Assembly: GCF_000379065.1 (NCBI RefSeq)
Contig: NZ_KB900614.1
Span: 270,421 to 334,420 of the forward strand
Reading direction: 5' to 3'
Source: Salinispora mooreana
GTDB lineage: Bacteria; Actinomycetota; Actinomycetes; Mycobacteriales; Micromonosporaceae
Length of the DNA: 64,000 nt
In this document: positions 39,508-48,579 of the stretch, piece by piece
How positions within the stretch are numbered: position 1 is the first letter of the stretch
How the letters are laid out: each line of letters begins with the position of its first letter
Made by a program: the position numbers and the translations under genes
The notes under the pieces: model-generated
Seen by the model: the letters and a program-made list of their open reading frames with translations, nothing else
Told to the model about the DNA's origin: nothing
The model's database searches: none

Positions 39508-40199
39508 GCCCGCTCCCGCGGCGCGGTGGGGGTTGCCCGTCGTCCGTCCCGGCCGAGCCGGCTACCGTCGCGCTGGCGGCCGGTCAGTTCAAGGAGCACC
39601 GCGAGGCACACGCCGCAGACCAGGGCGCTGTCGGCCACGTTGAACACCGGAAATGCCCGGCCGTACGGCTCGAGGACACTGATCATGTCGACCACGTGAC
39701 CGACGAACCAGCCCGGAGCGCGGAAGATCCGGTCCATCAGGTTACCGAGGGCCCCGCCAAGCACCAGCCCCAACGACACCGCCCAGGGTGAAGAGCGCAG
39801 GCGCAGGGCCGTCCAGAGAATCCAGCCGATCACGAGGATGGTGATCAGCGAGAAGATCCAGGTGTGGTCAGCGCCGATGCTCCACGCTGCGCCGCTGTTG
39901 CGGGTGAGGCTGAGGTAGACCAGGCCGCCCAGGAGCTCGACCGGCTCCCGACCCTCCAACGTCTGTAGCGCCAGATGCTTGGTCCCGAAGTCGAGCGCCA
40001 GCACGGTGAGGCCGATGCCGAACAGGATCGACGCGGCACGGCGGCGGGTCGTCGCACCGGCGGCCTCGACGGGCCGGTCCGCCTCGACGGGCCGGTCCGC
40101 CTCGACGGCACCGTCCGGCTCGGAGGCCGGGCTGCCCACCGGCTCGGCGGATCCGGCCGCCTCAGCGCGGCCGGATCCCGGGGTCGGTCCTGCGGTCAT
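39504..40199 (-). CDS. lspA: lipoprotein signal peptidase (signal peptidase II)
   Basis: A 231-residue aspartyl protease of the membrane, cleaving signal peptides of diacylated prolipoproteins. Four membrane segments are present. The catalytic Asp residues lie in [12 protein letters not shown] and [11 protein letters not shown] cytoplasmic N-terminal extension of about 55 residues includes two EADRPV repeats, and the basic C-terminus is also longer than in E. coli. ATG 40199 has GGGGAG upstream. Confidence 0.96.
   Translation of the reverse strand: MTAGPTPGSGRAEAAGSAEPVGSPASEPDGAVEADRPVEADRPVEAAGATTRRRAASILFGIGLTVLALDFGTKHLALQTLEGREPVELLGGLVYLSLTRNSGAAWSIGADHTWIFSLITILVIGWILWTALRLRSSPWAVSLGLVLGGALGNLMDRIFRAPGWFVGHVVDMISVLEPYGRAFPVFNVADSALVCGVCLAVLLELTGRQRDGSRLGRDGRRATPTAPRERA
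40063..40108 (-). repeat. lspA: 18-bp tandem repeat in lspA N-terminal extension
   Basis: GCCTCGACGGGCCGGTCC occurs at 40063-40080 and 40081-40098, with a partial third copy to 40108. It encodes in-frame EADRPV units in the disordered extension. Confidence 0.85.
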
Positions 40200-40261
40200 C
40201 TGCTCCCCATCGACGCTCGCGGCGGCGGCGCCGCCTCACCGGGCTGCTGAGGAGCGAGGTC

Positions 40262-40681
40262 TCAGCGTCGCTCCGCCAGCTGCTTACAGGTCACGCAGAG
40301 GGTCGCCGACGGGAAGGCAGCCAGCCGCTCCACCGGGATCGGGTTGCCGCACCGCTCGCACCAGCCGTAGCCACCCTCATCGAGCCGCTCCAGCGCCCGC
40401 TCGACCTGCGTGATCCGTTCCAGGATGCTGTTCGCGAGGGAAATCTCCTGCTCCCGCTCGAACGTCTTGGTGCCGGTATCGGCCTGGTCATCCCCGGCCG
40501 AGTCGGTCAGCCGGTCGCGCTGCAGCTCGGTGATCTCGCTCAACGTCTGATCATACTCGGCGCGAAGCTCGTCTCGCCGCGCTGCCAGGGCTACCCGGAT
40601 CTTCTCGGTCTCCGCTGCGCTGCGGGTGGACTTGGTCGCCGGCTTACGGCCGGCGGTCCTGGTGTCGGCTGGCTTCGCCAT
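40262..40681 (-). CDS. TraR/DksA-type C4 zinc-finger protein
   Basis: A 139-residue protein. A basic Lys/Arg-rich N-terminus precedes a helical hairpin (about 25-90) and a C-terminal zinc finger CERCGNPIPVERL, then CVTC. This DksA-like layout lets the coiled coil enter the RNA polymerase secondary channel. The helix tip lacks the clear DxxDxA of E. coli DksA, so the exact function is uncertain. ATG 40681 has AAGGGAG upstream. Confidence 0.9.
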   Translation of the reverse strand: MAKPADTRTAGRKPATKSTRSAAETEKIRVALAARRDELRAEYDQTLSEITELQRDRLTDSAGDDQADTGTKTFEREQEISLANSILERITQVERALERLDEGGYGWCERCGNPIPVERLAAFPSATLCVTCKQLAERR

Positions 40682-40804
40682 CGTCGCTCCCTTAGCCGCG
40701 GAGCCGCGGAGGACCGCGGCACCTGGACAGAGGCCGCCGCGTTCGGCGCCCCCAGGTACAAAACGGGCGCGCAGCCATACGGCCGCGCACTCCGGAGGTT
40801 CGCA

Positions 40805-40833
40805 AGGATACGGAACGTACAGGCGTCCGACAA
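40805..40833 (-). promoter_or_regulatory. promoter of the TraR/DksA-type gene
   Basis: On the minus strand TTGTCG (40833-40828) and TATCCT (40810-40805) are separated by exactly 17 bp, a good vegetative-sigma promoter. The predicted leader is about 115 nt. Confidence 0.6.
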
Positions 40834-41019
40834 TGTGGCGCACCGACGCCCTGACGCCCACCCCGAATTAACACATCTCGGGCAAAAAGAACGCTAGCAG
40901 ACCGATCGCTCCGGCCCTCGCCGTAATCGCCAAACCCACGCCGCCCGCCGCTGCCAGGCTCCGACTCGCGCAGCAGCCTCGGAAGCGTCCGCCGTCGCGG
41001 GTATCGGGCGGAGAACCGA

Positions 41020-41048
41020 GGGCCGGGCCACATACCAGGGGCCGGCCC
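41020..41048. terminator. possible stem-loop terminator after the DUF167 gene
   Basis: GGGCCGG (41020-41026) pairs with CCGGCCC (41042-41048) over a 15-nt loop, 44 bp downstream of the DUF167 stop. There is no T-tract, so this is tentative. Confidence 0.4.
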
Positions 41049-41091
41049 AGGTACCAGAGGCAAGGCCAGGGCACGTGGTGGCCACCCCGCC

Positions 41092-41406
41092 CTATCCGTC
41101 GCGGAGCTGGTGCAGCGTCTGGGTGATCTCGGCGCCGACCCCACCGACATAAAAGATCTTGTTTCGGCTGGCCGCCCCAGCGCCCAGCGAAACCGCTCTC
41201 CGCCGGACTCCGAGCGCTTCGGCGAGGGCACGGCGCGCCGCCTCGGTGGCCTGCCCTCCCACCGGTGGTGTCGTCACCGCGATAACCAGAGCAGGGCCAT
41301 AAGGACCCAGATAGCGGCCCCCAACCCGGGACCGAGACGATCCCGGCTTGATCCGGACCGCGACGGTCAACGAGTCACCGCCGCAGGCGGTGGGTGCCTC
41401 AGGCAC
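41092..41406 (-). CDS. DUF167 (YggU-type) family protein
   Basis: A 104-residue protein with the fold's typical blocks: VRIKPGSSRSRVGG, VTTPPVGGQATEAA and SLGAGAASRNKIF. The function of the family is unknown. GTG 41406 overlaps the stop of the preceding membrane-protein gene by 8 bp, so the two are coupled. Confidence 0.88.
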   Translation of the reverse strand: MPEAPTACGGDSLTVAVRIKPGSSRSRVGGRYLGPYGPALVIAVTTPPVGGQATEAARRALAEALGVRRRAVSLGAGAASRNKIFYVGGVGAEITQTLHQLRDG

Positions 41407-41983
41407 CAGCGCCGCCGCTGGCGATCCGCCCTTCCTCGGTCAACAAGGCGGCGACCGGGGCGCAGTGGGCACACGGGGTAAAGCCGAGGTCTACTGCCTC
41501 GGCGACGGGAAGCGGCTCGGGCCCGCCGAGTAGCCGAGAACAGCCGGCCAGGTGGTAGCGGGGGTGGCCGTCAACCACCCACACCTCCCGGTCGAGTCGG
41601 GACAGCCGTGCTGCCTCCATCGGGGAGACCGACTGTGCAGCTGGCTCGTCGTTCGCAACCGGCTCGGCGACTGTGACCGGCGGCCCGGGTGGTTGCCGCC
41701 ACCCGGTGCCGCCATGGTCGATCGGCGGGGGAAGATCCTGGCCAGGAAGCATGACGCCACCCGGCTGCCGGTCGGCGCTCCCACCGCCTCGATCAGCCTC
41801 GTACGGGGTCCGCTCCGCCGCAGCCCGGGCCGCGGCTGCCTGGCGGGCACCCACGACGAGCGCGACGGCGGCCAGCAGACTGGCGGCGATGGAGACGATC
41901 AGCAGGAGGCTGGATCCATCGGCGAGGCCAGCCACCAGCAACACCACTGCAACGAGAATGAGCAGGATACTGGCGACTATCAA
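41399..41983 (-). CDS. membrane-anchored protein with C-terminal Cys/His motif
   Basis: A 194-residue protein. Two membrane segments form the N-terminal hairpin (ASILLILVAVVLLVAGL and SLLLIVSIAASLLAAVALVVG), followed by a polar linker. A compact C-terminal motif, YHLAGCSRLL followed about 20 residues later by FTPCAHC, is reminiscent of small metal-binding modules seen at the ends of actinobacterial membrane proteins. TTG 41983 is used, with GGGAG 6 nt upstream. The function is unknown. Confidence 0.75.
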   Translation of the reverse strand: MIVASILLILVAVVLLVAGLADGSSLLLIVSIAASLLAAVALVVGARQAAAARAAAERTPYEADRGGGSADRQPGGVMLPGQDLPPPIDHGGTGWRQPPGPPVTVAEPVANDEPAAQSVSPMEAARLSRLDREVWVVDGHPRYHLAGCSRLLGGPEPLPVAEAVDLGFTPCAHCAPVAALLTEEGRIASGGAGA

Positions 41984-42059
41984 AGCCCACTCCCGCGTCT
42001 CGTTCCGATTCTGAGCGAGACCGGGCGACCGTCAGCGCGACGACCGCCGGCCGGTGTGG

Positions 42060-42872
42060 TCAGCGACCGGCTTCCAGCGCACCAGGGCGACCGCCGCCGT
42101 AGGAGCCGGCGAGCCCCGCAGCGGCGAGGCCGTTTCCACCACCGGCACGCCCTCCACCATCAGTCCGGTCAATCTCGACATCCGGGCCCTGCCCACGGCT
42201 GTCAAGGTCACGCAGCTGACTCTCCAGGTACGCCTTGAGGCGGGTGCGGTACTCGCGCTCGAACTGCTTGAGCTCCTCGATGTGCTTCTGCAATGCGGTG
42301 CGCTTGGTGTCCAGGCCACCCATGGCCTCCTGGTGCCGCTGGCGGGCGTCCCGCTCCAGGGCGTCGGCCTTGGCTCGCGCCTCGCGGGTGACCTCCTCGG
42401 CCTTGGACCGAGCCTCGGAGAGCACCTGGTCAGCTTCCCGTCGGGCGTCGGTGACGTGATCGTCGGCGGTCCGCTGGGCCATCATCAGCACCCGGAGCGC
42501 CTGCTGCTCGCCGTCGCCGCCGGCCGGCACGGCACCAGCGCCGCGGACCTGCTCCAGCTCCGCCTGCATCGCGCGGGCTGCCTGCTCGGCCCCGGCCTTG
42601 TCCCGCTGGACCCGGTCGAGCTGGGCCTTCACGTCATTGAGCTCCGCGGCGAGCCGGGCGTCACCGGCGGGGCCGACCGGACCGGCGGGGCCACCGCCAC
42701 GGCCACCGCGCTCCACCTGAGCGCGCAGCTCGTTGTTCTCCTCGATCAGACGGGCCAGCTCACGCTCGACCTCGTCCAGGAAGGCATCGACCTCCTCCTC
42801 GTCGTACCCCCGCTTGCCGATCGGCGGCTTTTTGAAGGCGACGTTGTGAACGTCGGCCGGGGTCAGCGGCAT
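42060..42872 (-). CDS. divIVA: DivIVA/Wag31 polar growth protein
   Basis: A 270-residue coiled-coil scaffold that binds curved membrane at poles and directs tip growth. The N-terminus [20 protein letters not shown] and [15 protein letters not shown] is the DivIVA membrane-binding domain. A Gly/Pro-rich break ([16 protein letters not shown]) separates it from the long coiled coil of about 110-230. ATG 42872 is chosen for GAGGAG 5 nt upstream and the canonical N-terminus; an in-frame ATG 42917 overlaps the yggT stop. Confidence 0.96.
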   Translation of the reverse strand: MPLTPADVHNVAFKKPPIGKRGYDEEEVDAFLDEVERELARLIEENNELRAQVERGGRGGGPAGPVGPAGDARLAAELNDVKAQLDRVQRDKAGAEQAARAMQAELEQVRGAGAVPAGGDGEQQALRVLMMAQRTADDHVTDARREADQVLSEARSKAEEVTREARAKADALERDARQRHQEAMGGLDTKRTALQKHIEELKQFEREYRTRLKAYLESQLRDLDSRGQGPDVEIDRTDGGGRAGGGNGLAAAGLAGSYGGGRPGALEAGR

Positions 42873-42913
42873 CGAAACTCCTCGGGTCAGTTGCGGCCGC
42901 GAAAGCGCATCGG

Positions 42914-43243
42914 TCATCCAGCGGTCCTGTTGATCGACGGCCCTAACACGAACTCCATCAGCACGAACAGGATAACCAGGAGCACAAGGGAGGCCAGGTC
43001 GATGCTCACGGTACCAATTCGCAGCGGAGGGATCACACGCCTCAACGCGTGGAGCGGGGGATCAGTGACGCTCCACACGGTTTCCAGCCCCGCCGACGCC
43101 CCACGCCCTGGTTGCCAACGCCGGCCATACTGAAGCACAGCACTCAACACAAATCGGGACAACAGGATAAGAAGAAAGACAAACAAGACCAGATACAGAA
43201 CCTGGAGCAGGATTGACAACACGGCTGGCGACGTCCCTTGCAC
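42914..43243 (-). CDS. YggT-family membrane protein
   Basis: A 109-residue protein with two membrane regions ([22 protein letters not shown] and [17 protein letters not shown]) joined by the family loop [19 protein letters not shown]. It is regularly found between sepF and divIVA in actinobacteria and is thought to assist division or membrane homeostasis, but its role is unproven. GTG 43243 lies 9 bp after the sepF stop. Confidence 0.92.
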   Translation of the reverse strand: MQGTSPAVLSILLQVLYLVLFVFLLILLSRFVLSAVLQYGRRWQPGRGASAGLETVWSVTDPPLHALRRVIPPLRIGTVSIDLASLVLLVILFVLMEFVLGPSINRTAG

Positions 43244-43252
43244 TCGGGCTGA

Positions 43253-43936
43253 TCAACTGAGGCTGAAGAAGCCGCCCTCAGCGATCTTGGCTTTGTCCTC
43301 CGCGGTGACCTGGACATTGGCCGGCGAAAGCAGGAACACCCGGTTGGTCACGCGCTCGATCGTACCGCGCAGCCCGAACGCCAGCCCGGCGGCAAAATCA
43401 ACCAGTCGCCGCGCATCCGCCTCATCCATCTCCGTCAGGTTGATGATGACGGGGACACCGTCTCGAAAGTGCTCGCCGATCGTCCGCGCCTCGCGGTAGG
43501 TCGTCGGGTGCAGCGTGGTGATCTGGTAGCGCTGCTCCTCCTCCGCCGGCACCCGCTCCCGGACCGGCGCCTGCGGCGCCAGGGCCAGGTTGTCGCGGGT
43601 GTGGTAAGTCAGCGCTCCAGACGACTCGGGGGCGGGCCGGGTGATCGACCGGACGCTGGTGCGTTCGACCCGCTCCGACTGCTCACCCTCCTCATGGTGA
43701 TCCACGTCACTCGAGCGGGCCGCGGCCCGCTCGAGACGCCCCCGGTCACCGAGCCGCGAACGGGGCGGAGCAGCCTCCTCGACATCGTCGTCGTCTCCGA
43801 AGTCCTCGGAGTATCGGCTCGACCGATACCGTGACTCGAGGTACCCCCCCTTGTCGTAGCCACCATCGTCGTAGGCCCGCTCGTCGTCCTCCTCGACCAG
43901 ACCGAGCCAGACCCCCGCCTTGCGCAGCGCACCCAT
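43253..43936 (-). CDS. sepF: cell division protein SepF
   Basis: A 227-residue membrane anchor for FtsZ. It begins with the amphipathic membrane-binding [19 protein letters not shown], then an acidic, Tyr/Arg-rich linker of about 110 residues. The DUF552 core carries [20 protein letters not shown] and [20 protein letters not shown]. In actinobacteria lacking ftsA, SepF is the main FtsZ tether. ATG 43936 has GGAAGGG upstream. Confidence 0.96.
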   Translation of the reverse strand: MGALRKAGVWLGLVEEDDERAYDDGGYDKGGYLESRYRSSRYSEDFGDDDDVEEAAPPRSRLGDRGRLERAAARSSDVDHHEEGEQSERVERTSVRSITRPAPESSGALTYHTRDNLALAPQAPVRERVPAEEEQRYQITTLHPTTYREARTIGEHFRDGVPVIINLTEMDEADARRLVDFAAGLAFGLRGTIERVTNRVFLLSPANVQVTAEDKAKIAEGGFFSLS

Positions 43937-44123
43937 CCCGCGCCCTTCCCATCCGCCCTACGGCACGCACCCCCGTGCCGTGTCGCCTGCCGCAAGTGGA
44001 TCATCTCTGCTCGCCGGATCGACACCCCCCGGGCGCGCGCTTCGCGTCGCGCGCCACAACCCCGACGAGAGGAATGCCACTCCCACCAAACAACACCGAT
44101 GTAATTTGCTCCTGGCGGTCAGG

Positions 44124-44870
44124 CTACCGCAGCGTGGGGCGCATTCCGAGTAACGCGCTGCCCACCCGGACATGTGTCGCGCCGTGCCGGATCGCCGATT
44201 CAAGATCCCCACTCATACCAGCCGACAACAACGTCGCCTGCGGATGCTGGACCTGGAACCCGGCCGCCACCTCCGCCAACCGGGCGAAGGCCCGGTCCGG
44301 CTCCCAGCCCAGCGGCGCCACCGCCATCAACCCGCCGAGCCGCAGCCCGTCGGCACCGGCCACCAGCTCGGCCACCGGATCGAGCCCCACGTCCGGGTCG
44401 GCGGAGTCGGGCAACGCACCGCCACGACCCACCGCCCCGTCGATGCTGACCTGAAGGAGCACCTCCAACGGCCGATCCCGTTCTGCCACCGAGGCCCGAT
44501 CCAATGCCCGGGCCAACCGGACACTGTCGACCGACTGCACCACATCGGCGTATCGGACCACCGACTTCGCCTTGTTCCGCTGCAGCTGGCCGATGAAGTG
44601 CCACCGGGGCGTCACCCCCGCCGCAGCCACCTCGGCGGCTTTCGCCGCGGCCTCCTGGTCCCGGTTCTCCCCCACCTCGACGGCCCCGAGACCCACCAGG
44701 GCGACAACGTCACTCGCCGGGTACGTCTTGGTCACCGCGATCATGGCCACCTCCCCGGGGTCTCGACCGGCCGCCGCGCAGGCGTCGGCGATTCGGGTAC
44801 GGACTCGGGCAAGGCCAGCTGCGAGATCGGCGTTCCGGTTGGTGGGCGCCGCGGCGGGGGTGTTGGTCAT
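44124..44870 (-). CDS. YggS/PROSC-type pyridoxal phosphate homeostasis protein
   Basis: A 248-residue PLP-binding alanine-racemase-like barrel. AVTKTYP carries the PLP Lys (Lys48), GENRDQEAAAKA, WHFIGQLQRNK and the C-terminal MSGDLESAIRHGATHVRVG are family motifs. It probably buffers PLP rather than catalysing a pathway step. It starts 9 bp after ftsZ. The YlmD/PgeF gene often found between ftsZ and this gene is absent. Confidence 0.95.
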   Translation of the reverse strand: MTNTPAAAPTNRNADLAAGLARVRTRIADACAAAGRDPGEVAMIAVTKTYPASDVVALVGLGAVEVGENRDQEAAAKAAEVAAAGVTPRWHFIGQLQRNKAKSVVRYADVVQSVDSVRLARALDRASVAERDRPLEVLLQVSIDGAVGRGGALPDSADPDVGLDPVAELVAGADGLRLGGLMAVAPLGWEPDRAFARLAEVAAGFQVQHPQATLLSAGMSGDLESAIRHGATHVRVGSALLGMRPTLR

Positions 44871-44879
44871 CGGTGGGGC

Positions 44880-45995
44880 TCAGGAACCGTTCTTGAGGAA
44901 GTCGGGAACATCGACATCGTCGAAGAGAACCCGACGCGGCGACTGCTGCGGGGCGGGGGTGGTGGACGGCGCCGGTACCGCTGGCGTGGCCGGTGCCGGC
45001 TGATTCTGATTCGTCTTGCGGGCCGGCTCGGCCGCCTTGTATGCGGGCGCGCCTCCGTCGAAGCCCGCGGCGATGACGGTGACCCGCACCTCGTCGCCGA
45101 GGGCATCGTCGATCACCGCACCGAAAATGATGTTGGCTTCCGGGTGGGCCGCGTCGGTGACCAGTTGCGCCGCATCGTTGATCTCAAACAGCCCCAGGTC
45201 GGAACCGCCAGCGATCGAGAGCAGCACGCCGCGCGCACCGTCCATGCTCTGCTCCAGCAGCGGGCTGGAGATGGCCGCCTCGGCCGCCTCCACCGCCCGG
45301 TTCTCACCCCGGGCACTACCGATTCCCATCAGCGCGCTGCCGGCACCGCTCATCACACTCTTGACATCGGCGAAGTCCAGATTGATCAGACCGGGAGTGG
45401 TGATCAGGTCGGTGATCCCCTGGACACCGGAGAGGAGCACCTGGTCCGCGGTGCGGAAGGCATCCATCATGGAGATGTTCCGGTCACCGAGCGCGAGGAG
45501 CCGGTCGTTCGGGATCACGATCAACGTGTCGCACTGGTTCCGCAGCTCGTCAATGCCGGCCTCAGCCTGCACCTGACGGCGCTTGCCCTCGAACGAGAAC
45601 GGCCGGGTGACCACGCCGATGGTGAGCGCGCCAAGCTTGCGGGCGATGTTCGCCACCACCGGAGCGCCGCCGGTGCCGGTGCCACCGCCCTCACCGCAGG
45701 TCACGAAGACCATGTCGGCGCCCTTCAGGACTTCCTCGATCTCGTCGCGGTGATCCTCGGCCGCGTTCTTTCCGACGTCCGGATTGGCACCGGCGCCCAG
45801 GCCACGGGTCAGTTCCCGCCCCACGTCGAGCTTGACGTCGGCGTCACTCATCAACAGTGCCTGCGCATCGGTGTTGATCGCGATGAACTCGACGCCCTTG
45901 AGCCCAACCTCGATCATTCGGTTGACGGCGTTCACGCCGCCGCCACCGATACCGACGACCTTGATGACCGCCAGGTAGTTGTGCGGAGGTGTCAT
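44880..45995 (-). CDS. ftsZ: cell division GTPase FtsZ
   Basis: A 371-residue tubulin homologue forming the Z ring. [14 protein letters not shown] is the nucleotide-binding start, [13 protein letters not shown] (about 101-113) is the tubulin signature, and PNDRLLAL and DFADVKSVM belong to the T7 region. The linker is Pro/Ala-rich, and the C-terminal [13 protein letters not shown] is the conserved partner-binding tail for SepF. ATG 45995 has AAAGGA 8 nt upstream. It follows ftsQ with a 220-bp gap that holds its own promoter. Confidence 0.98.
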   Translation of the reverse strand: MTPPHNYLAVIKVVGIGGGGVNAVNRMIEVGLKGVEFIAINTDAQALLMSDADVKLDVGRELTRGLGAGANPDVGKNAAEDHRDEIEEVLKGADMVFVTCGEGGGTGTGGAPVVANIARKLGALTIGVVTRPFSFEGKRRQVQAEAGIDELRNQCDTLIVIPNDRLLALGDRNISMMDAFRTADQVLLSGVQGITDLITTPGLINLDFADVKSVMSGAGSALMGIGSARGENRAVEAAEAAISSPLLEQSMDGARGVLLSIAGGSDLGLFEINDAAQLVTDAAHPEANIIFGAVIDDALGDEVRVTVIAAGFDGGAPAYKAAEPARKTNQNQPAPATPAVPAPSTTPAPQQSPRRVLFDDVDVPDFLKNGS

Positions 45996-46100
45996 CTGAA
46001 GGTCCTTTCCCCCTCGAGATTGGCATGGGCCGCGCCACTCGGCTTGCCCAGGATCAACGGTTGACGACGCGGCCATCACCAGGGCTCGGTGTAAACCCTC

Positions 46101-46131
46101 ACCCTCTACTAGAGGGTTACATTTATGTCAA
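46101..46131 (-). promoter_or_regulatory. ftsZ promoter with palindrome over the -10
   Basis: A minus-strand TTGACA (46131-46126) is followed 17 bp later by TAGAGG (46108-46103). The -10 lies inside a 17-bp palindrome, ACCCTCTA-C-TAGAGGGT (46101-46117), a candidate operator. The predicted leader is about 100 nt. It lies in the only sizeable gap between ftsQ and ftsZ. Confidence 0.6.
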
Positions 46132-46219
46132 CCACTGATCCTCTTCGGGGCAACGTAAGCGCCTCCGCCCAATGTGCCAAGCAACCCGGCGGCGTGTCGC
46201 CCGGCGGGCAGATCACACA

Positions 46220-47038
46220 TCACCGGACGGTCACCACGTCCGGAGCGCTGACATCGATCGTGGCCGCCGCCCCGTTCAGCAAAGCGGTGGCGACTCGCGC
46301 CTTATCTTCCCCCCGGGTCGCGTCCCCCCACACCACCCGCCGCTCATCGCGCAGGTGAAGCATGAGTCGGGCCAGCCCTTCCACCGTGATGTCCACGAGT
46401 TCGGCCCGTAGCTGCGGGGTGAGCTCGGCGAGCACCGCCAGAGCGGCCTGGGTCTCCGGATCGGCCGGCCCCGGCGCTTCCAGCCGGATCACCGGTAGGC
46501 CGTCGGGGGGAGCCGACAGCCGACGGAAGACGACCCCCGCGGCATCCACGACGAGAAACTGGCCCTCCTGCGGCACCACCGCCGCACCGGTCCGCTCGGT
46601 TAGCCGGACCACGAGGGCATCCGGCCAGTCCCGCGTCACGTCAACCCGCTCGACCGCCGGCAGGCCACCGATGCGCTCCGCGGTGGCCGCAAGGTCCACC
46701 TGGACCAACGGCGTGCCGTCGGGCACACCGGCGACGTCACGCACCTCGACCGGGGTCACCAACTCGACGCCCTCCACCCGCACCTCACGCACTCCGAACA
46801 GGCCAGTGCCGACCAGCACCCAGCCGACCAACCCCGCCAGCGCCAGTCCGCCAGCCGTGAGCGCCCAGGGCAGGACCGCTCGCATTCGGCGCCGCCGGGC
46901 CCGGGCCATGAACCGTCGGGTTGAGGCGGGCACCGCGTCCCGGCCGGCCCGAACCAGTTGCCAGCGGCGGACCGGCCCCCGGCGGCCGGCGACCCCCTCC
47001 ACTCCGGAGGTACGCCGACGCGTAGGCCCCGAGCTCAT
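46220..47038 (-). CDS. ftsQ: cell division protein FtsQ
   Basis: A 272-residue bitopic divisome protein. A basic cytoplasmic N-terminus of about 50 residues, then one membrane segment (AVLPWALTAGGLALAGLVGWVL, about 54-75), then a POTRA domain (FGVREVRVEGVELVTPVEVRDVAG) and the FtsQ beta domain (VERVDVTRDWPDALVVRLTER). It joins FtsB/L-type proteins and FtsI/FtsW. Its ATG overlaps the murC stop by 4 bp. Confidence 0.95.
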   Translation of the reverse strand: MSSGPTRRRTSGVEGVAGRRGPVRRWQLVRAGRDAVPASTRRFMARARRRRMRAVLPWALTAGGLALAGLVGWVLVGTGLFGVREVRVEGVELVTPVEVRDVAGVPDGTPLVQVDLAATAERIGGLPAVERVDVTRDWPDALVVRLTERTGAAVVPQEGQFLVVDAAGVVFRRLSAPPDGLPVIRLEAPGPADPETQAALAVLAELTPQLRAELVDITVEGLARLMLHLRDERRVVWGDATRGEDKARVATALLNGAAATIDVSAPDVVTVR

Positions 47039-48579
47039 CCGGCGGTGGAAGTATCTGGAGTGGAGCTACCCGGGACGCCGGGTACGGTGCCCCCCATCGT
47101 CGTCGCACGCCCAACGTCACCGCCGGGCACGGTGCCGGTCGAGCCCGCCGCGTCCCGCTTCGACAACGCGTCGAGTAGTTGGTCGCCCATGAGTGAACTG
47201 GGCGGCGCGCCCATCGTCACCACGACATCGCCCGGCTTGGCCCGGCGGGCCACCTCGATCGGCGCCGCCTCCCAGGAGTCCACGAAGACCTTCCGGTCGG
47301 CCGGCAACGGCACCGCCTCGATCAATGCCGCTGATCCCTCCCCCGGCTCCCGCAACTCCCCGGGGCCGAAGACCTCCAGCAGCACCAACTCATCAGCGAT
47401 GGCGAGGGCCGCGGCGATCTCCGCCTGCAGATCCCGGGTGCGGTAGAGCCGGTAGGGCTGGAACACCACAATCAGCCCTCCGTCACCGGCCACCTCCCGC
47501 AGCGTCCGCAGGGCCAGCGCAATAGGTGTCGGGTGGTAGGCGTACTCGTCGTAGACCAGCACATCGTCCGCGACACCCTTACGCTCGAAACGCCGCCGCA
47601 CGCCGGGAAAGGCCGCCAGCGCGGCCTGCGCCGCCTCCAGCGGCAGGTCCAGCAGGTACTCGGCGAGCACCGCCGAGGCGCTGTTGAGACCCATGTGTCG
47701 CCCCGGCACCGGCAGCCGGAACTCGCCCAACGACCGGCCATCGATCTCGGCGAGGTAGCGGATACCCCGGGTGGACGAGGCCATCTCGGTCAGCCGTAGG
47801 TCCGCGTCGGCCGAGGTGCCATAGGCGTACACCCGCCGCCCCTCGGCCCGCAGCGTCTCGGCCAGTCGCCGGCCACCCGCGTCGTCAGCGCAGGTGATGA
47901 TGAAACCATCCGGGTCGGTAAGGCGGGCGAAGTCAGCGAAGGCCGCTTCCAGATTGGCCAGGTCGCCGTAGGTGTTCAGGTGGTCGGCCTCAATATTGGT
48001 GATGATCGACACGAATGGCCGATAGATCAGAAAGGAGCGGTCGCTCTCGTCCGCCTCCACCACGAAGTACTCCCCCGTACCGTGGTGTGCACCGGAACCA
48101 ACCTCGGATATCTCCCCGCCGATCACGAAGGACGGATCCACCCCGGCCTGCTGGAGCACCATGGTCACCATTGAGGTGGTGGTGGTCTTGCCGTGGGTAC
48201 CCGCCACCGCGACCGTCCGCCGGCCGGTCATCGCCGCGGCAAGCGCCTCGGAACGGTGCAGCACCCGCAGACCCCGACGGCGCGCCTCCACCAGCTCGAG
48301 ATGGTCGGGCGGAATTGCCGAGGAGTAGACGACGGTGTCCACGCCATCGAGGTTGGCCAGCTCGTGACTCATGTGGATGGTGCCACCCAGCGCCCGCAGG
48401 CCCGCCAGGGATGGCCACTCACGCAGTTCGCTGCCGGAGACCGAGATCCCGCGGGTGAGGAGGAGCCGGGCCAGGCCGCTCATCCCGATCCCACCCGCCC
48501 CGATCAGGTGGATGACGCCGAGGTCCTCCGCGGTCAGCCGACCGGCCGGCGAGAACCTCGCCGCACTCTTCCCGCTCAC
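47035..48579 (-). CDS. murC: UDP-N-acetylmuramate-L-alanine ligase
   Basis: A 514-residue ligase adding L-Ala to UDP-MurNAc. IHLIGAGGIGMSGLA begins the N-terminal fold. The ATP loop is VAGTHGKTTTTSM (about 116-128), with DESDRSF, the NIEADHL block and YDEYAYHPTPIALAL of the central and C-terminal domains. A polar tail of about 40 residues (PGGDVGRATTMGGTVPG) is longer than usual. GTG 48579 overlaps the murG stop (GTGA). Confidence 0.97.
   Translation of the reverse strand: MSGKSAARFSPAGRLTAEDLGVIHLIGAGGIGMSGLARLLLTRGISVSGSELREWPSLAGLRALGGTIHMSHELANLDGVDTVVYSSAIPPDHLELVEARRRGLRVLHRSEALAAAMTGRRTVAVAGTHGKTTTTSMVTMVLQQAGVDPSFVIGGEISEVGSGAHHGTGEYFVVEADESDRSFLIYRPFVSIITNIEADHLNTYGDLANLEAAFADFARLTDPDGFIITCADDAGGRRLAETLRAEGRRVYAYGTSADADLRLTEMASSTRGIRYLAEIDGRSLGEFRLPVPGRHMGLNSASAVLAEYLLDLPLEAAQAALAAFPGVRRRFERKGVADDVLVYDEYAYHPTPIALALRTLREVAGDGGLIVVFQPYRLYRTRDLQAEIAAALAIADELVLLEVFGPGELREPGEGSAALIEAVPLPADRKVFVDSWEAAPIEVARRAKPGDVVVTMGAPPSSLMGDQLLDALSKRDAAGSTGTVPGGDVGRATTMGGTVPGVPGSSTPDTSTAG

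Larger units (their letters stand above)
40682..41091. other. intergenic region between the DUF167 and TraR/DksA genes
   Basis: A 410-bp non-coding stretch. It holds the TraR/DksA gene promoter at 40805-40833 and a possible terminator at 41020-41048. Short frames here lack codon bias or family features. Near 40870 an AT-rich spot (GAATTAACACATCTC, then a run of A) is seen without clear purpose. Confidence 0.6.

Noticed and set aside
42873..42917. Longer divIVA start at 42917 (ATGA overlap with yggT)
   Set aside because: ATG 42872 has GAGGAG at good spacing and gives the canonical DivIVA N-terminus.
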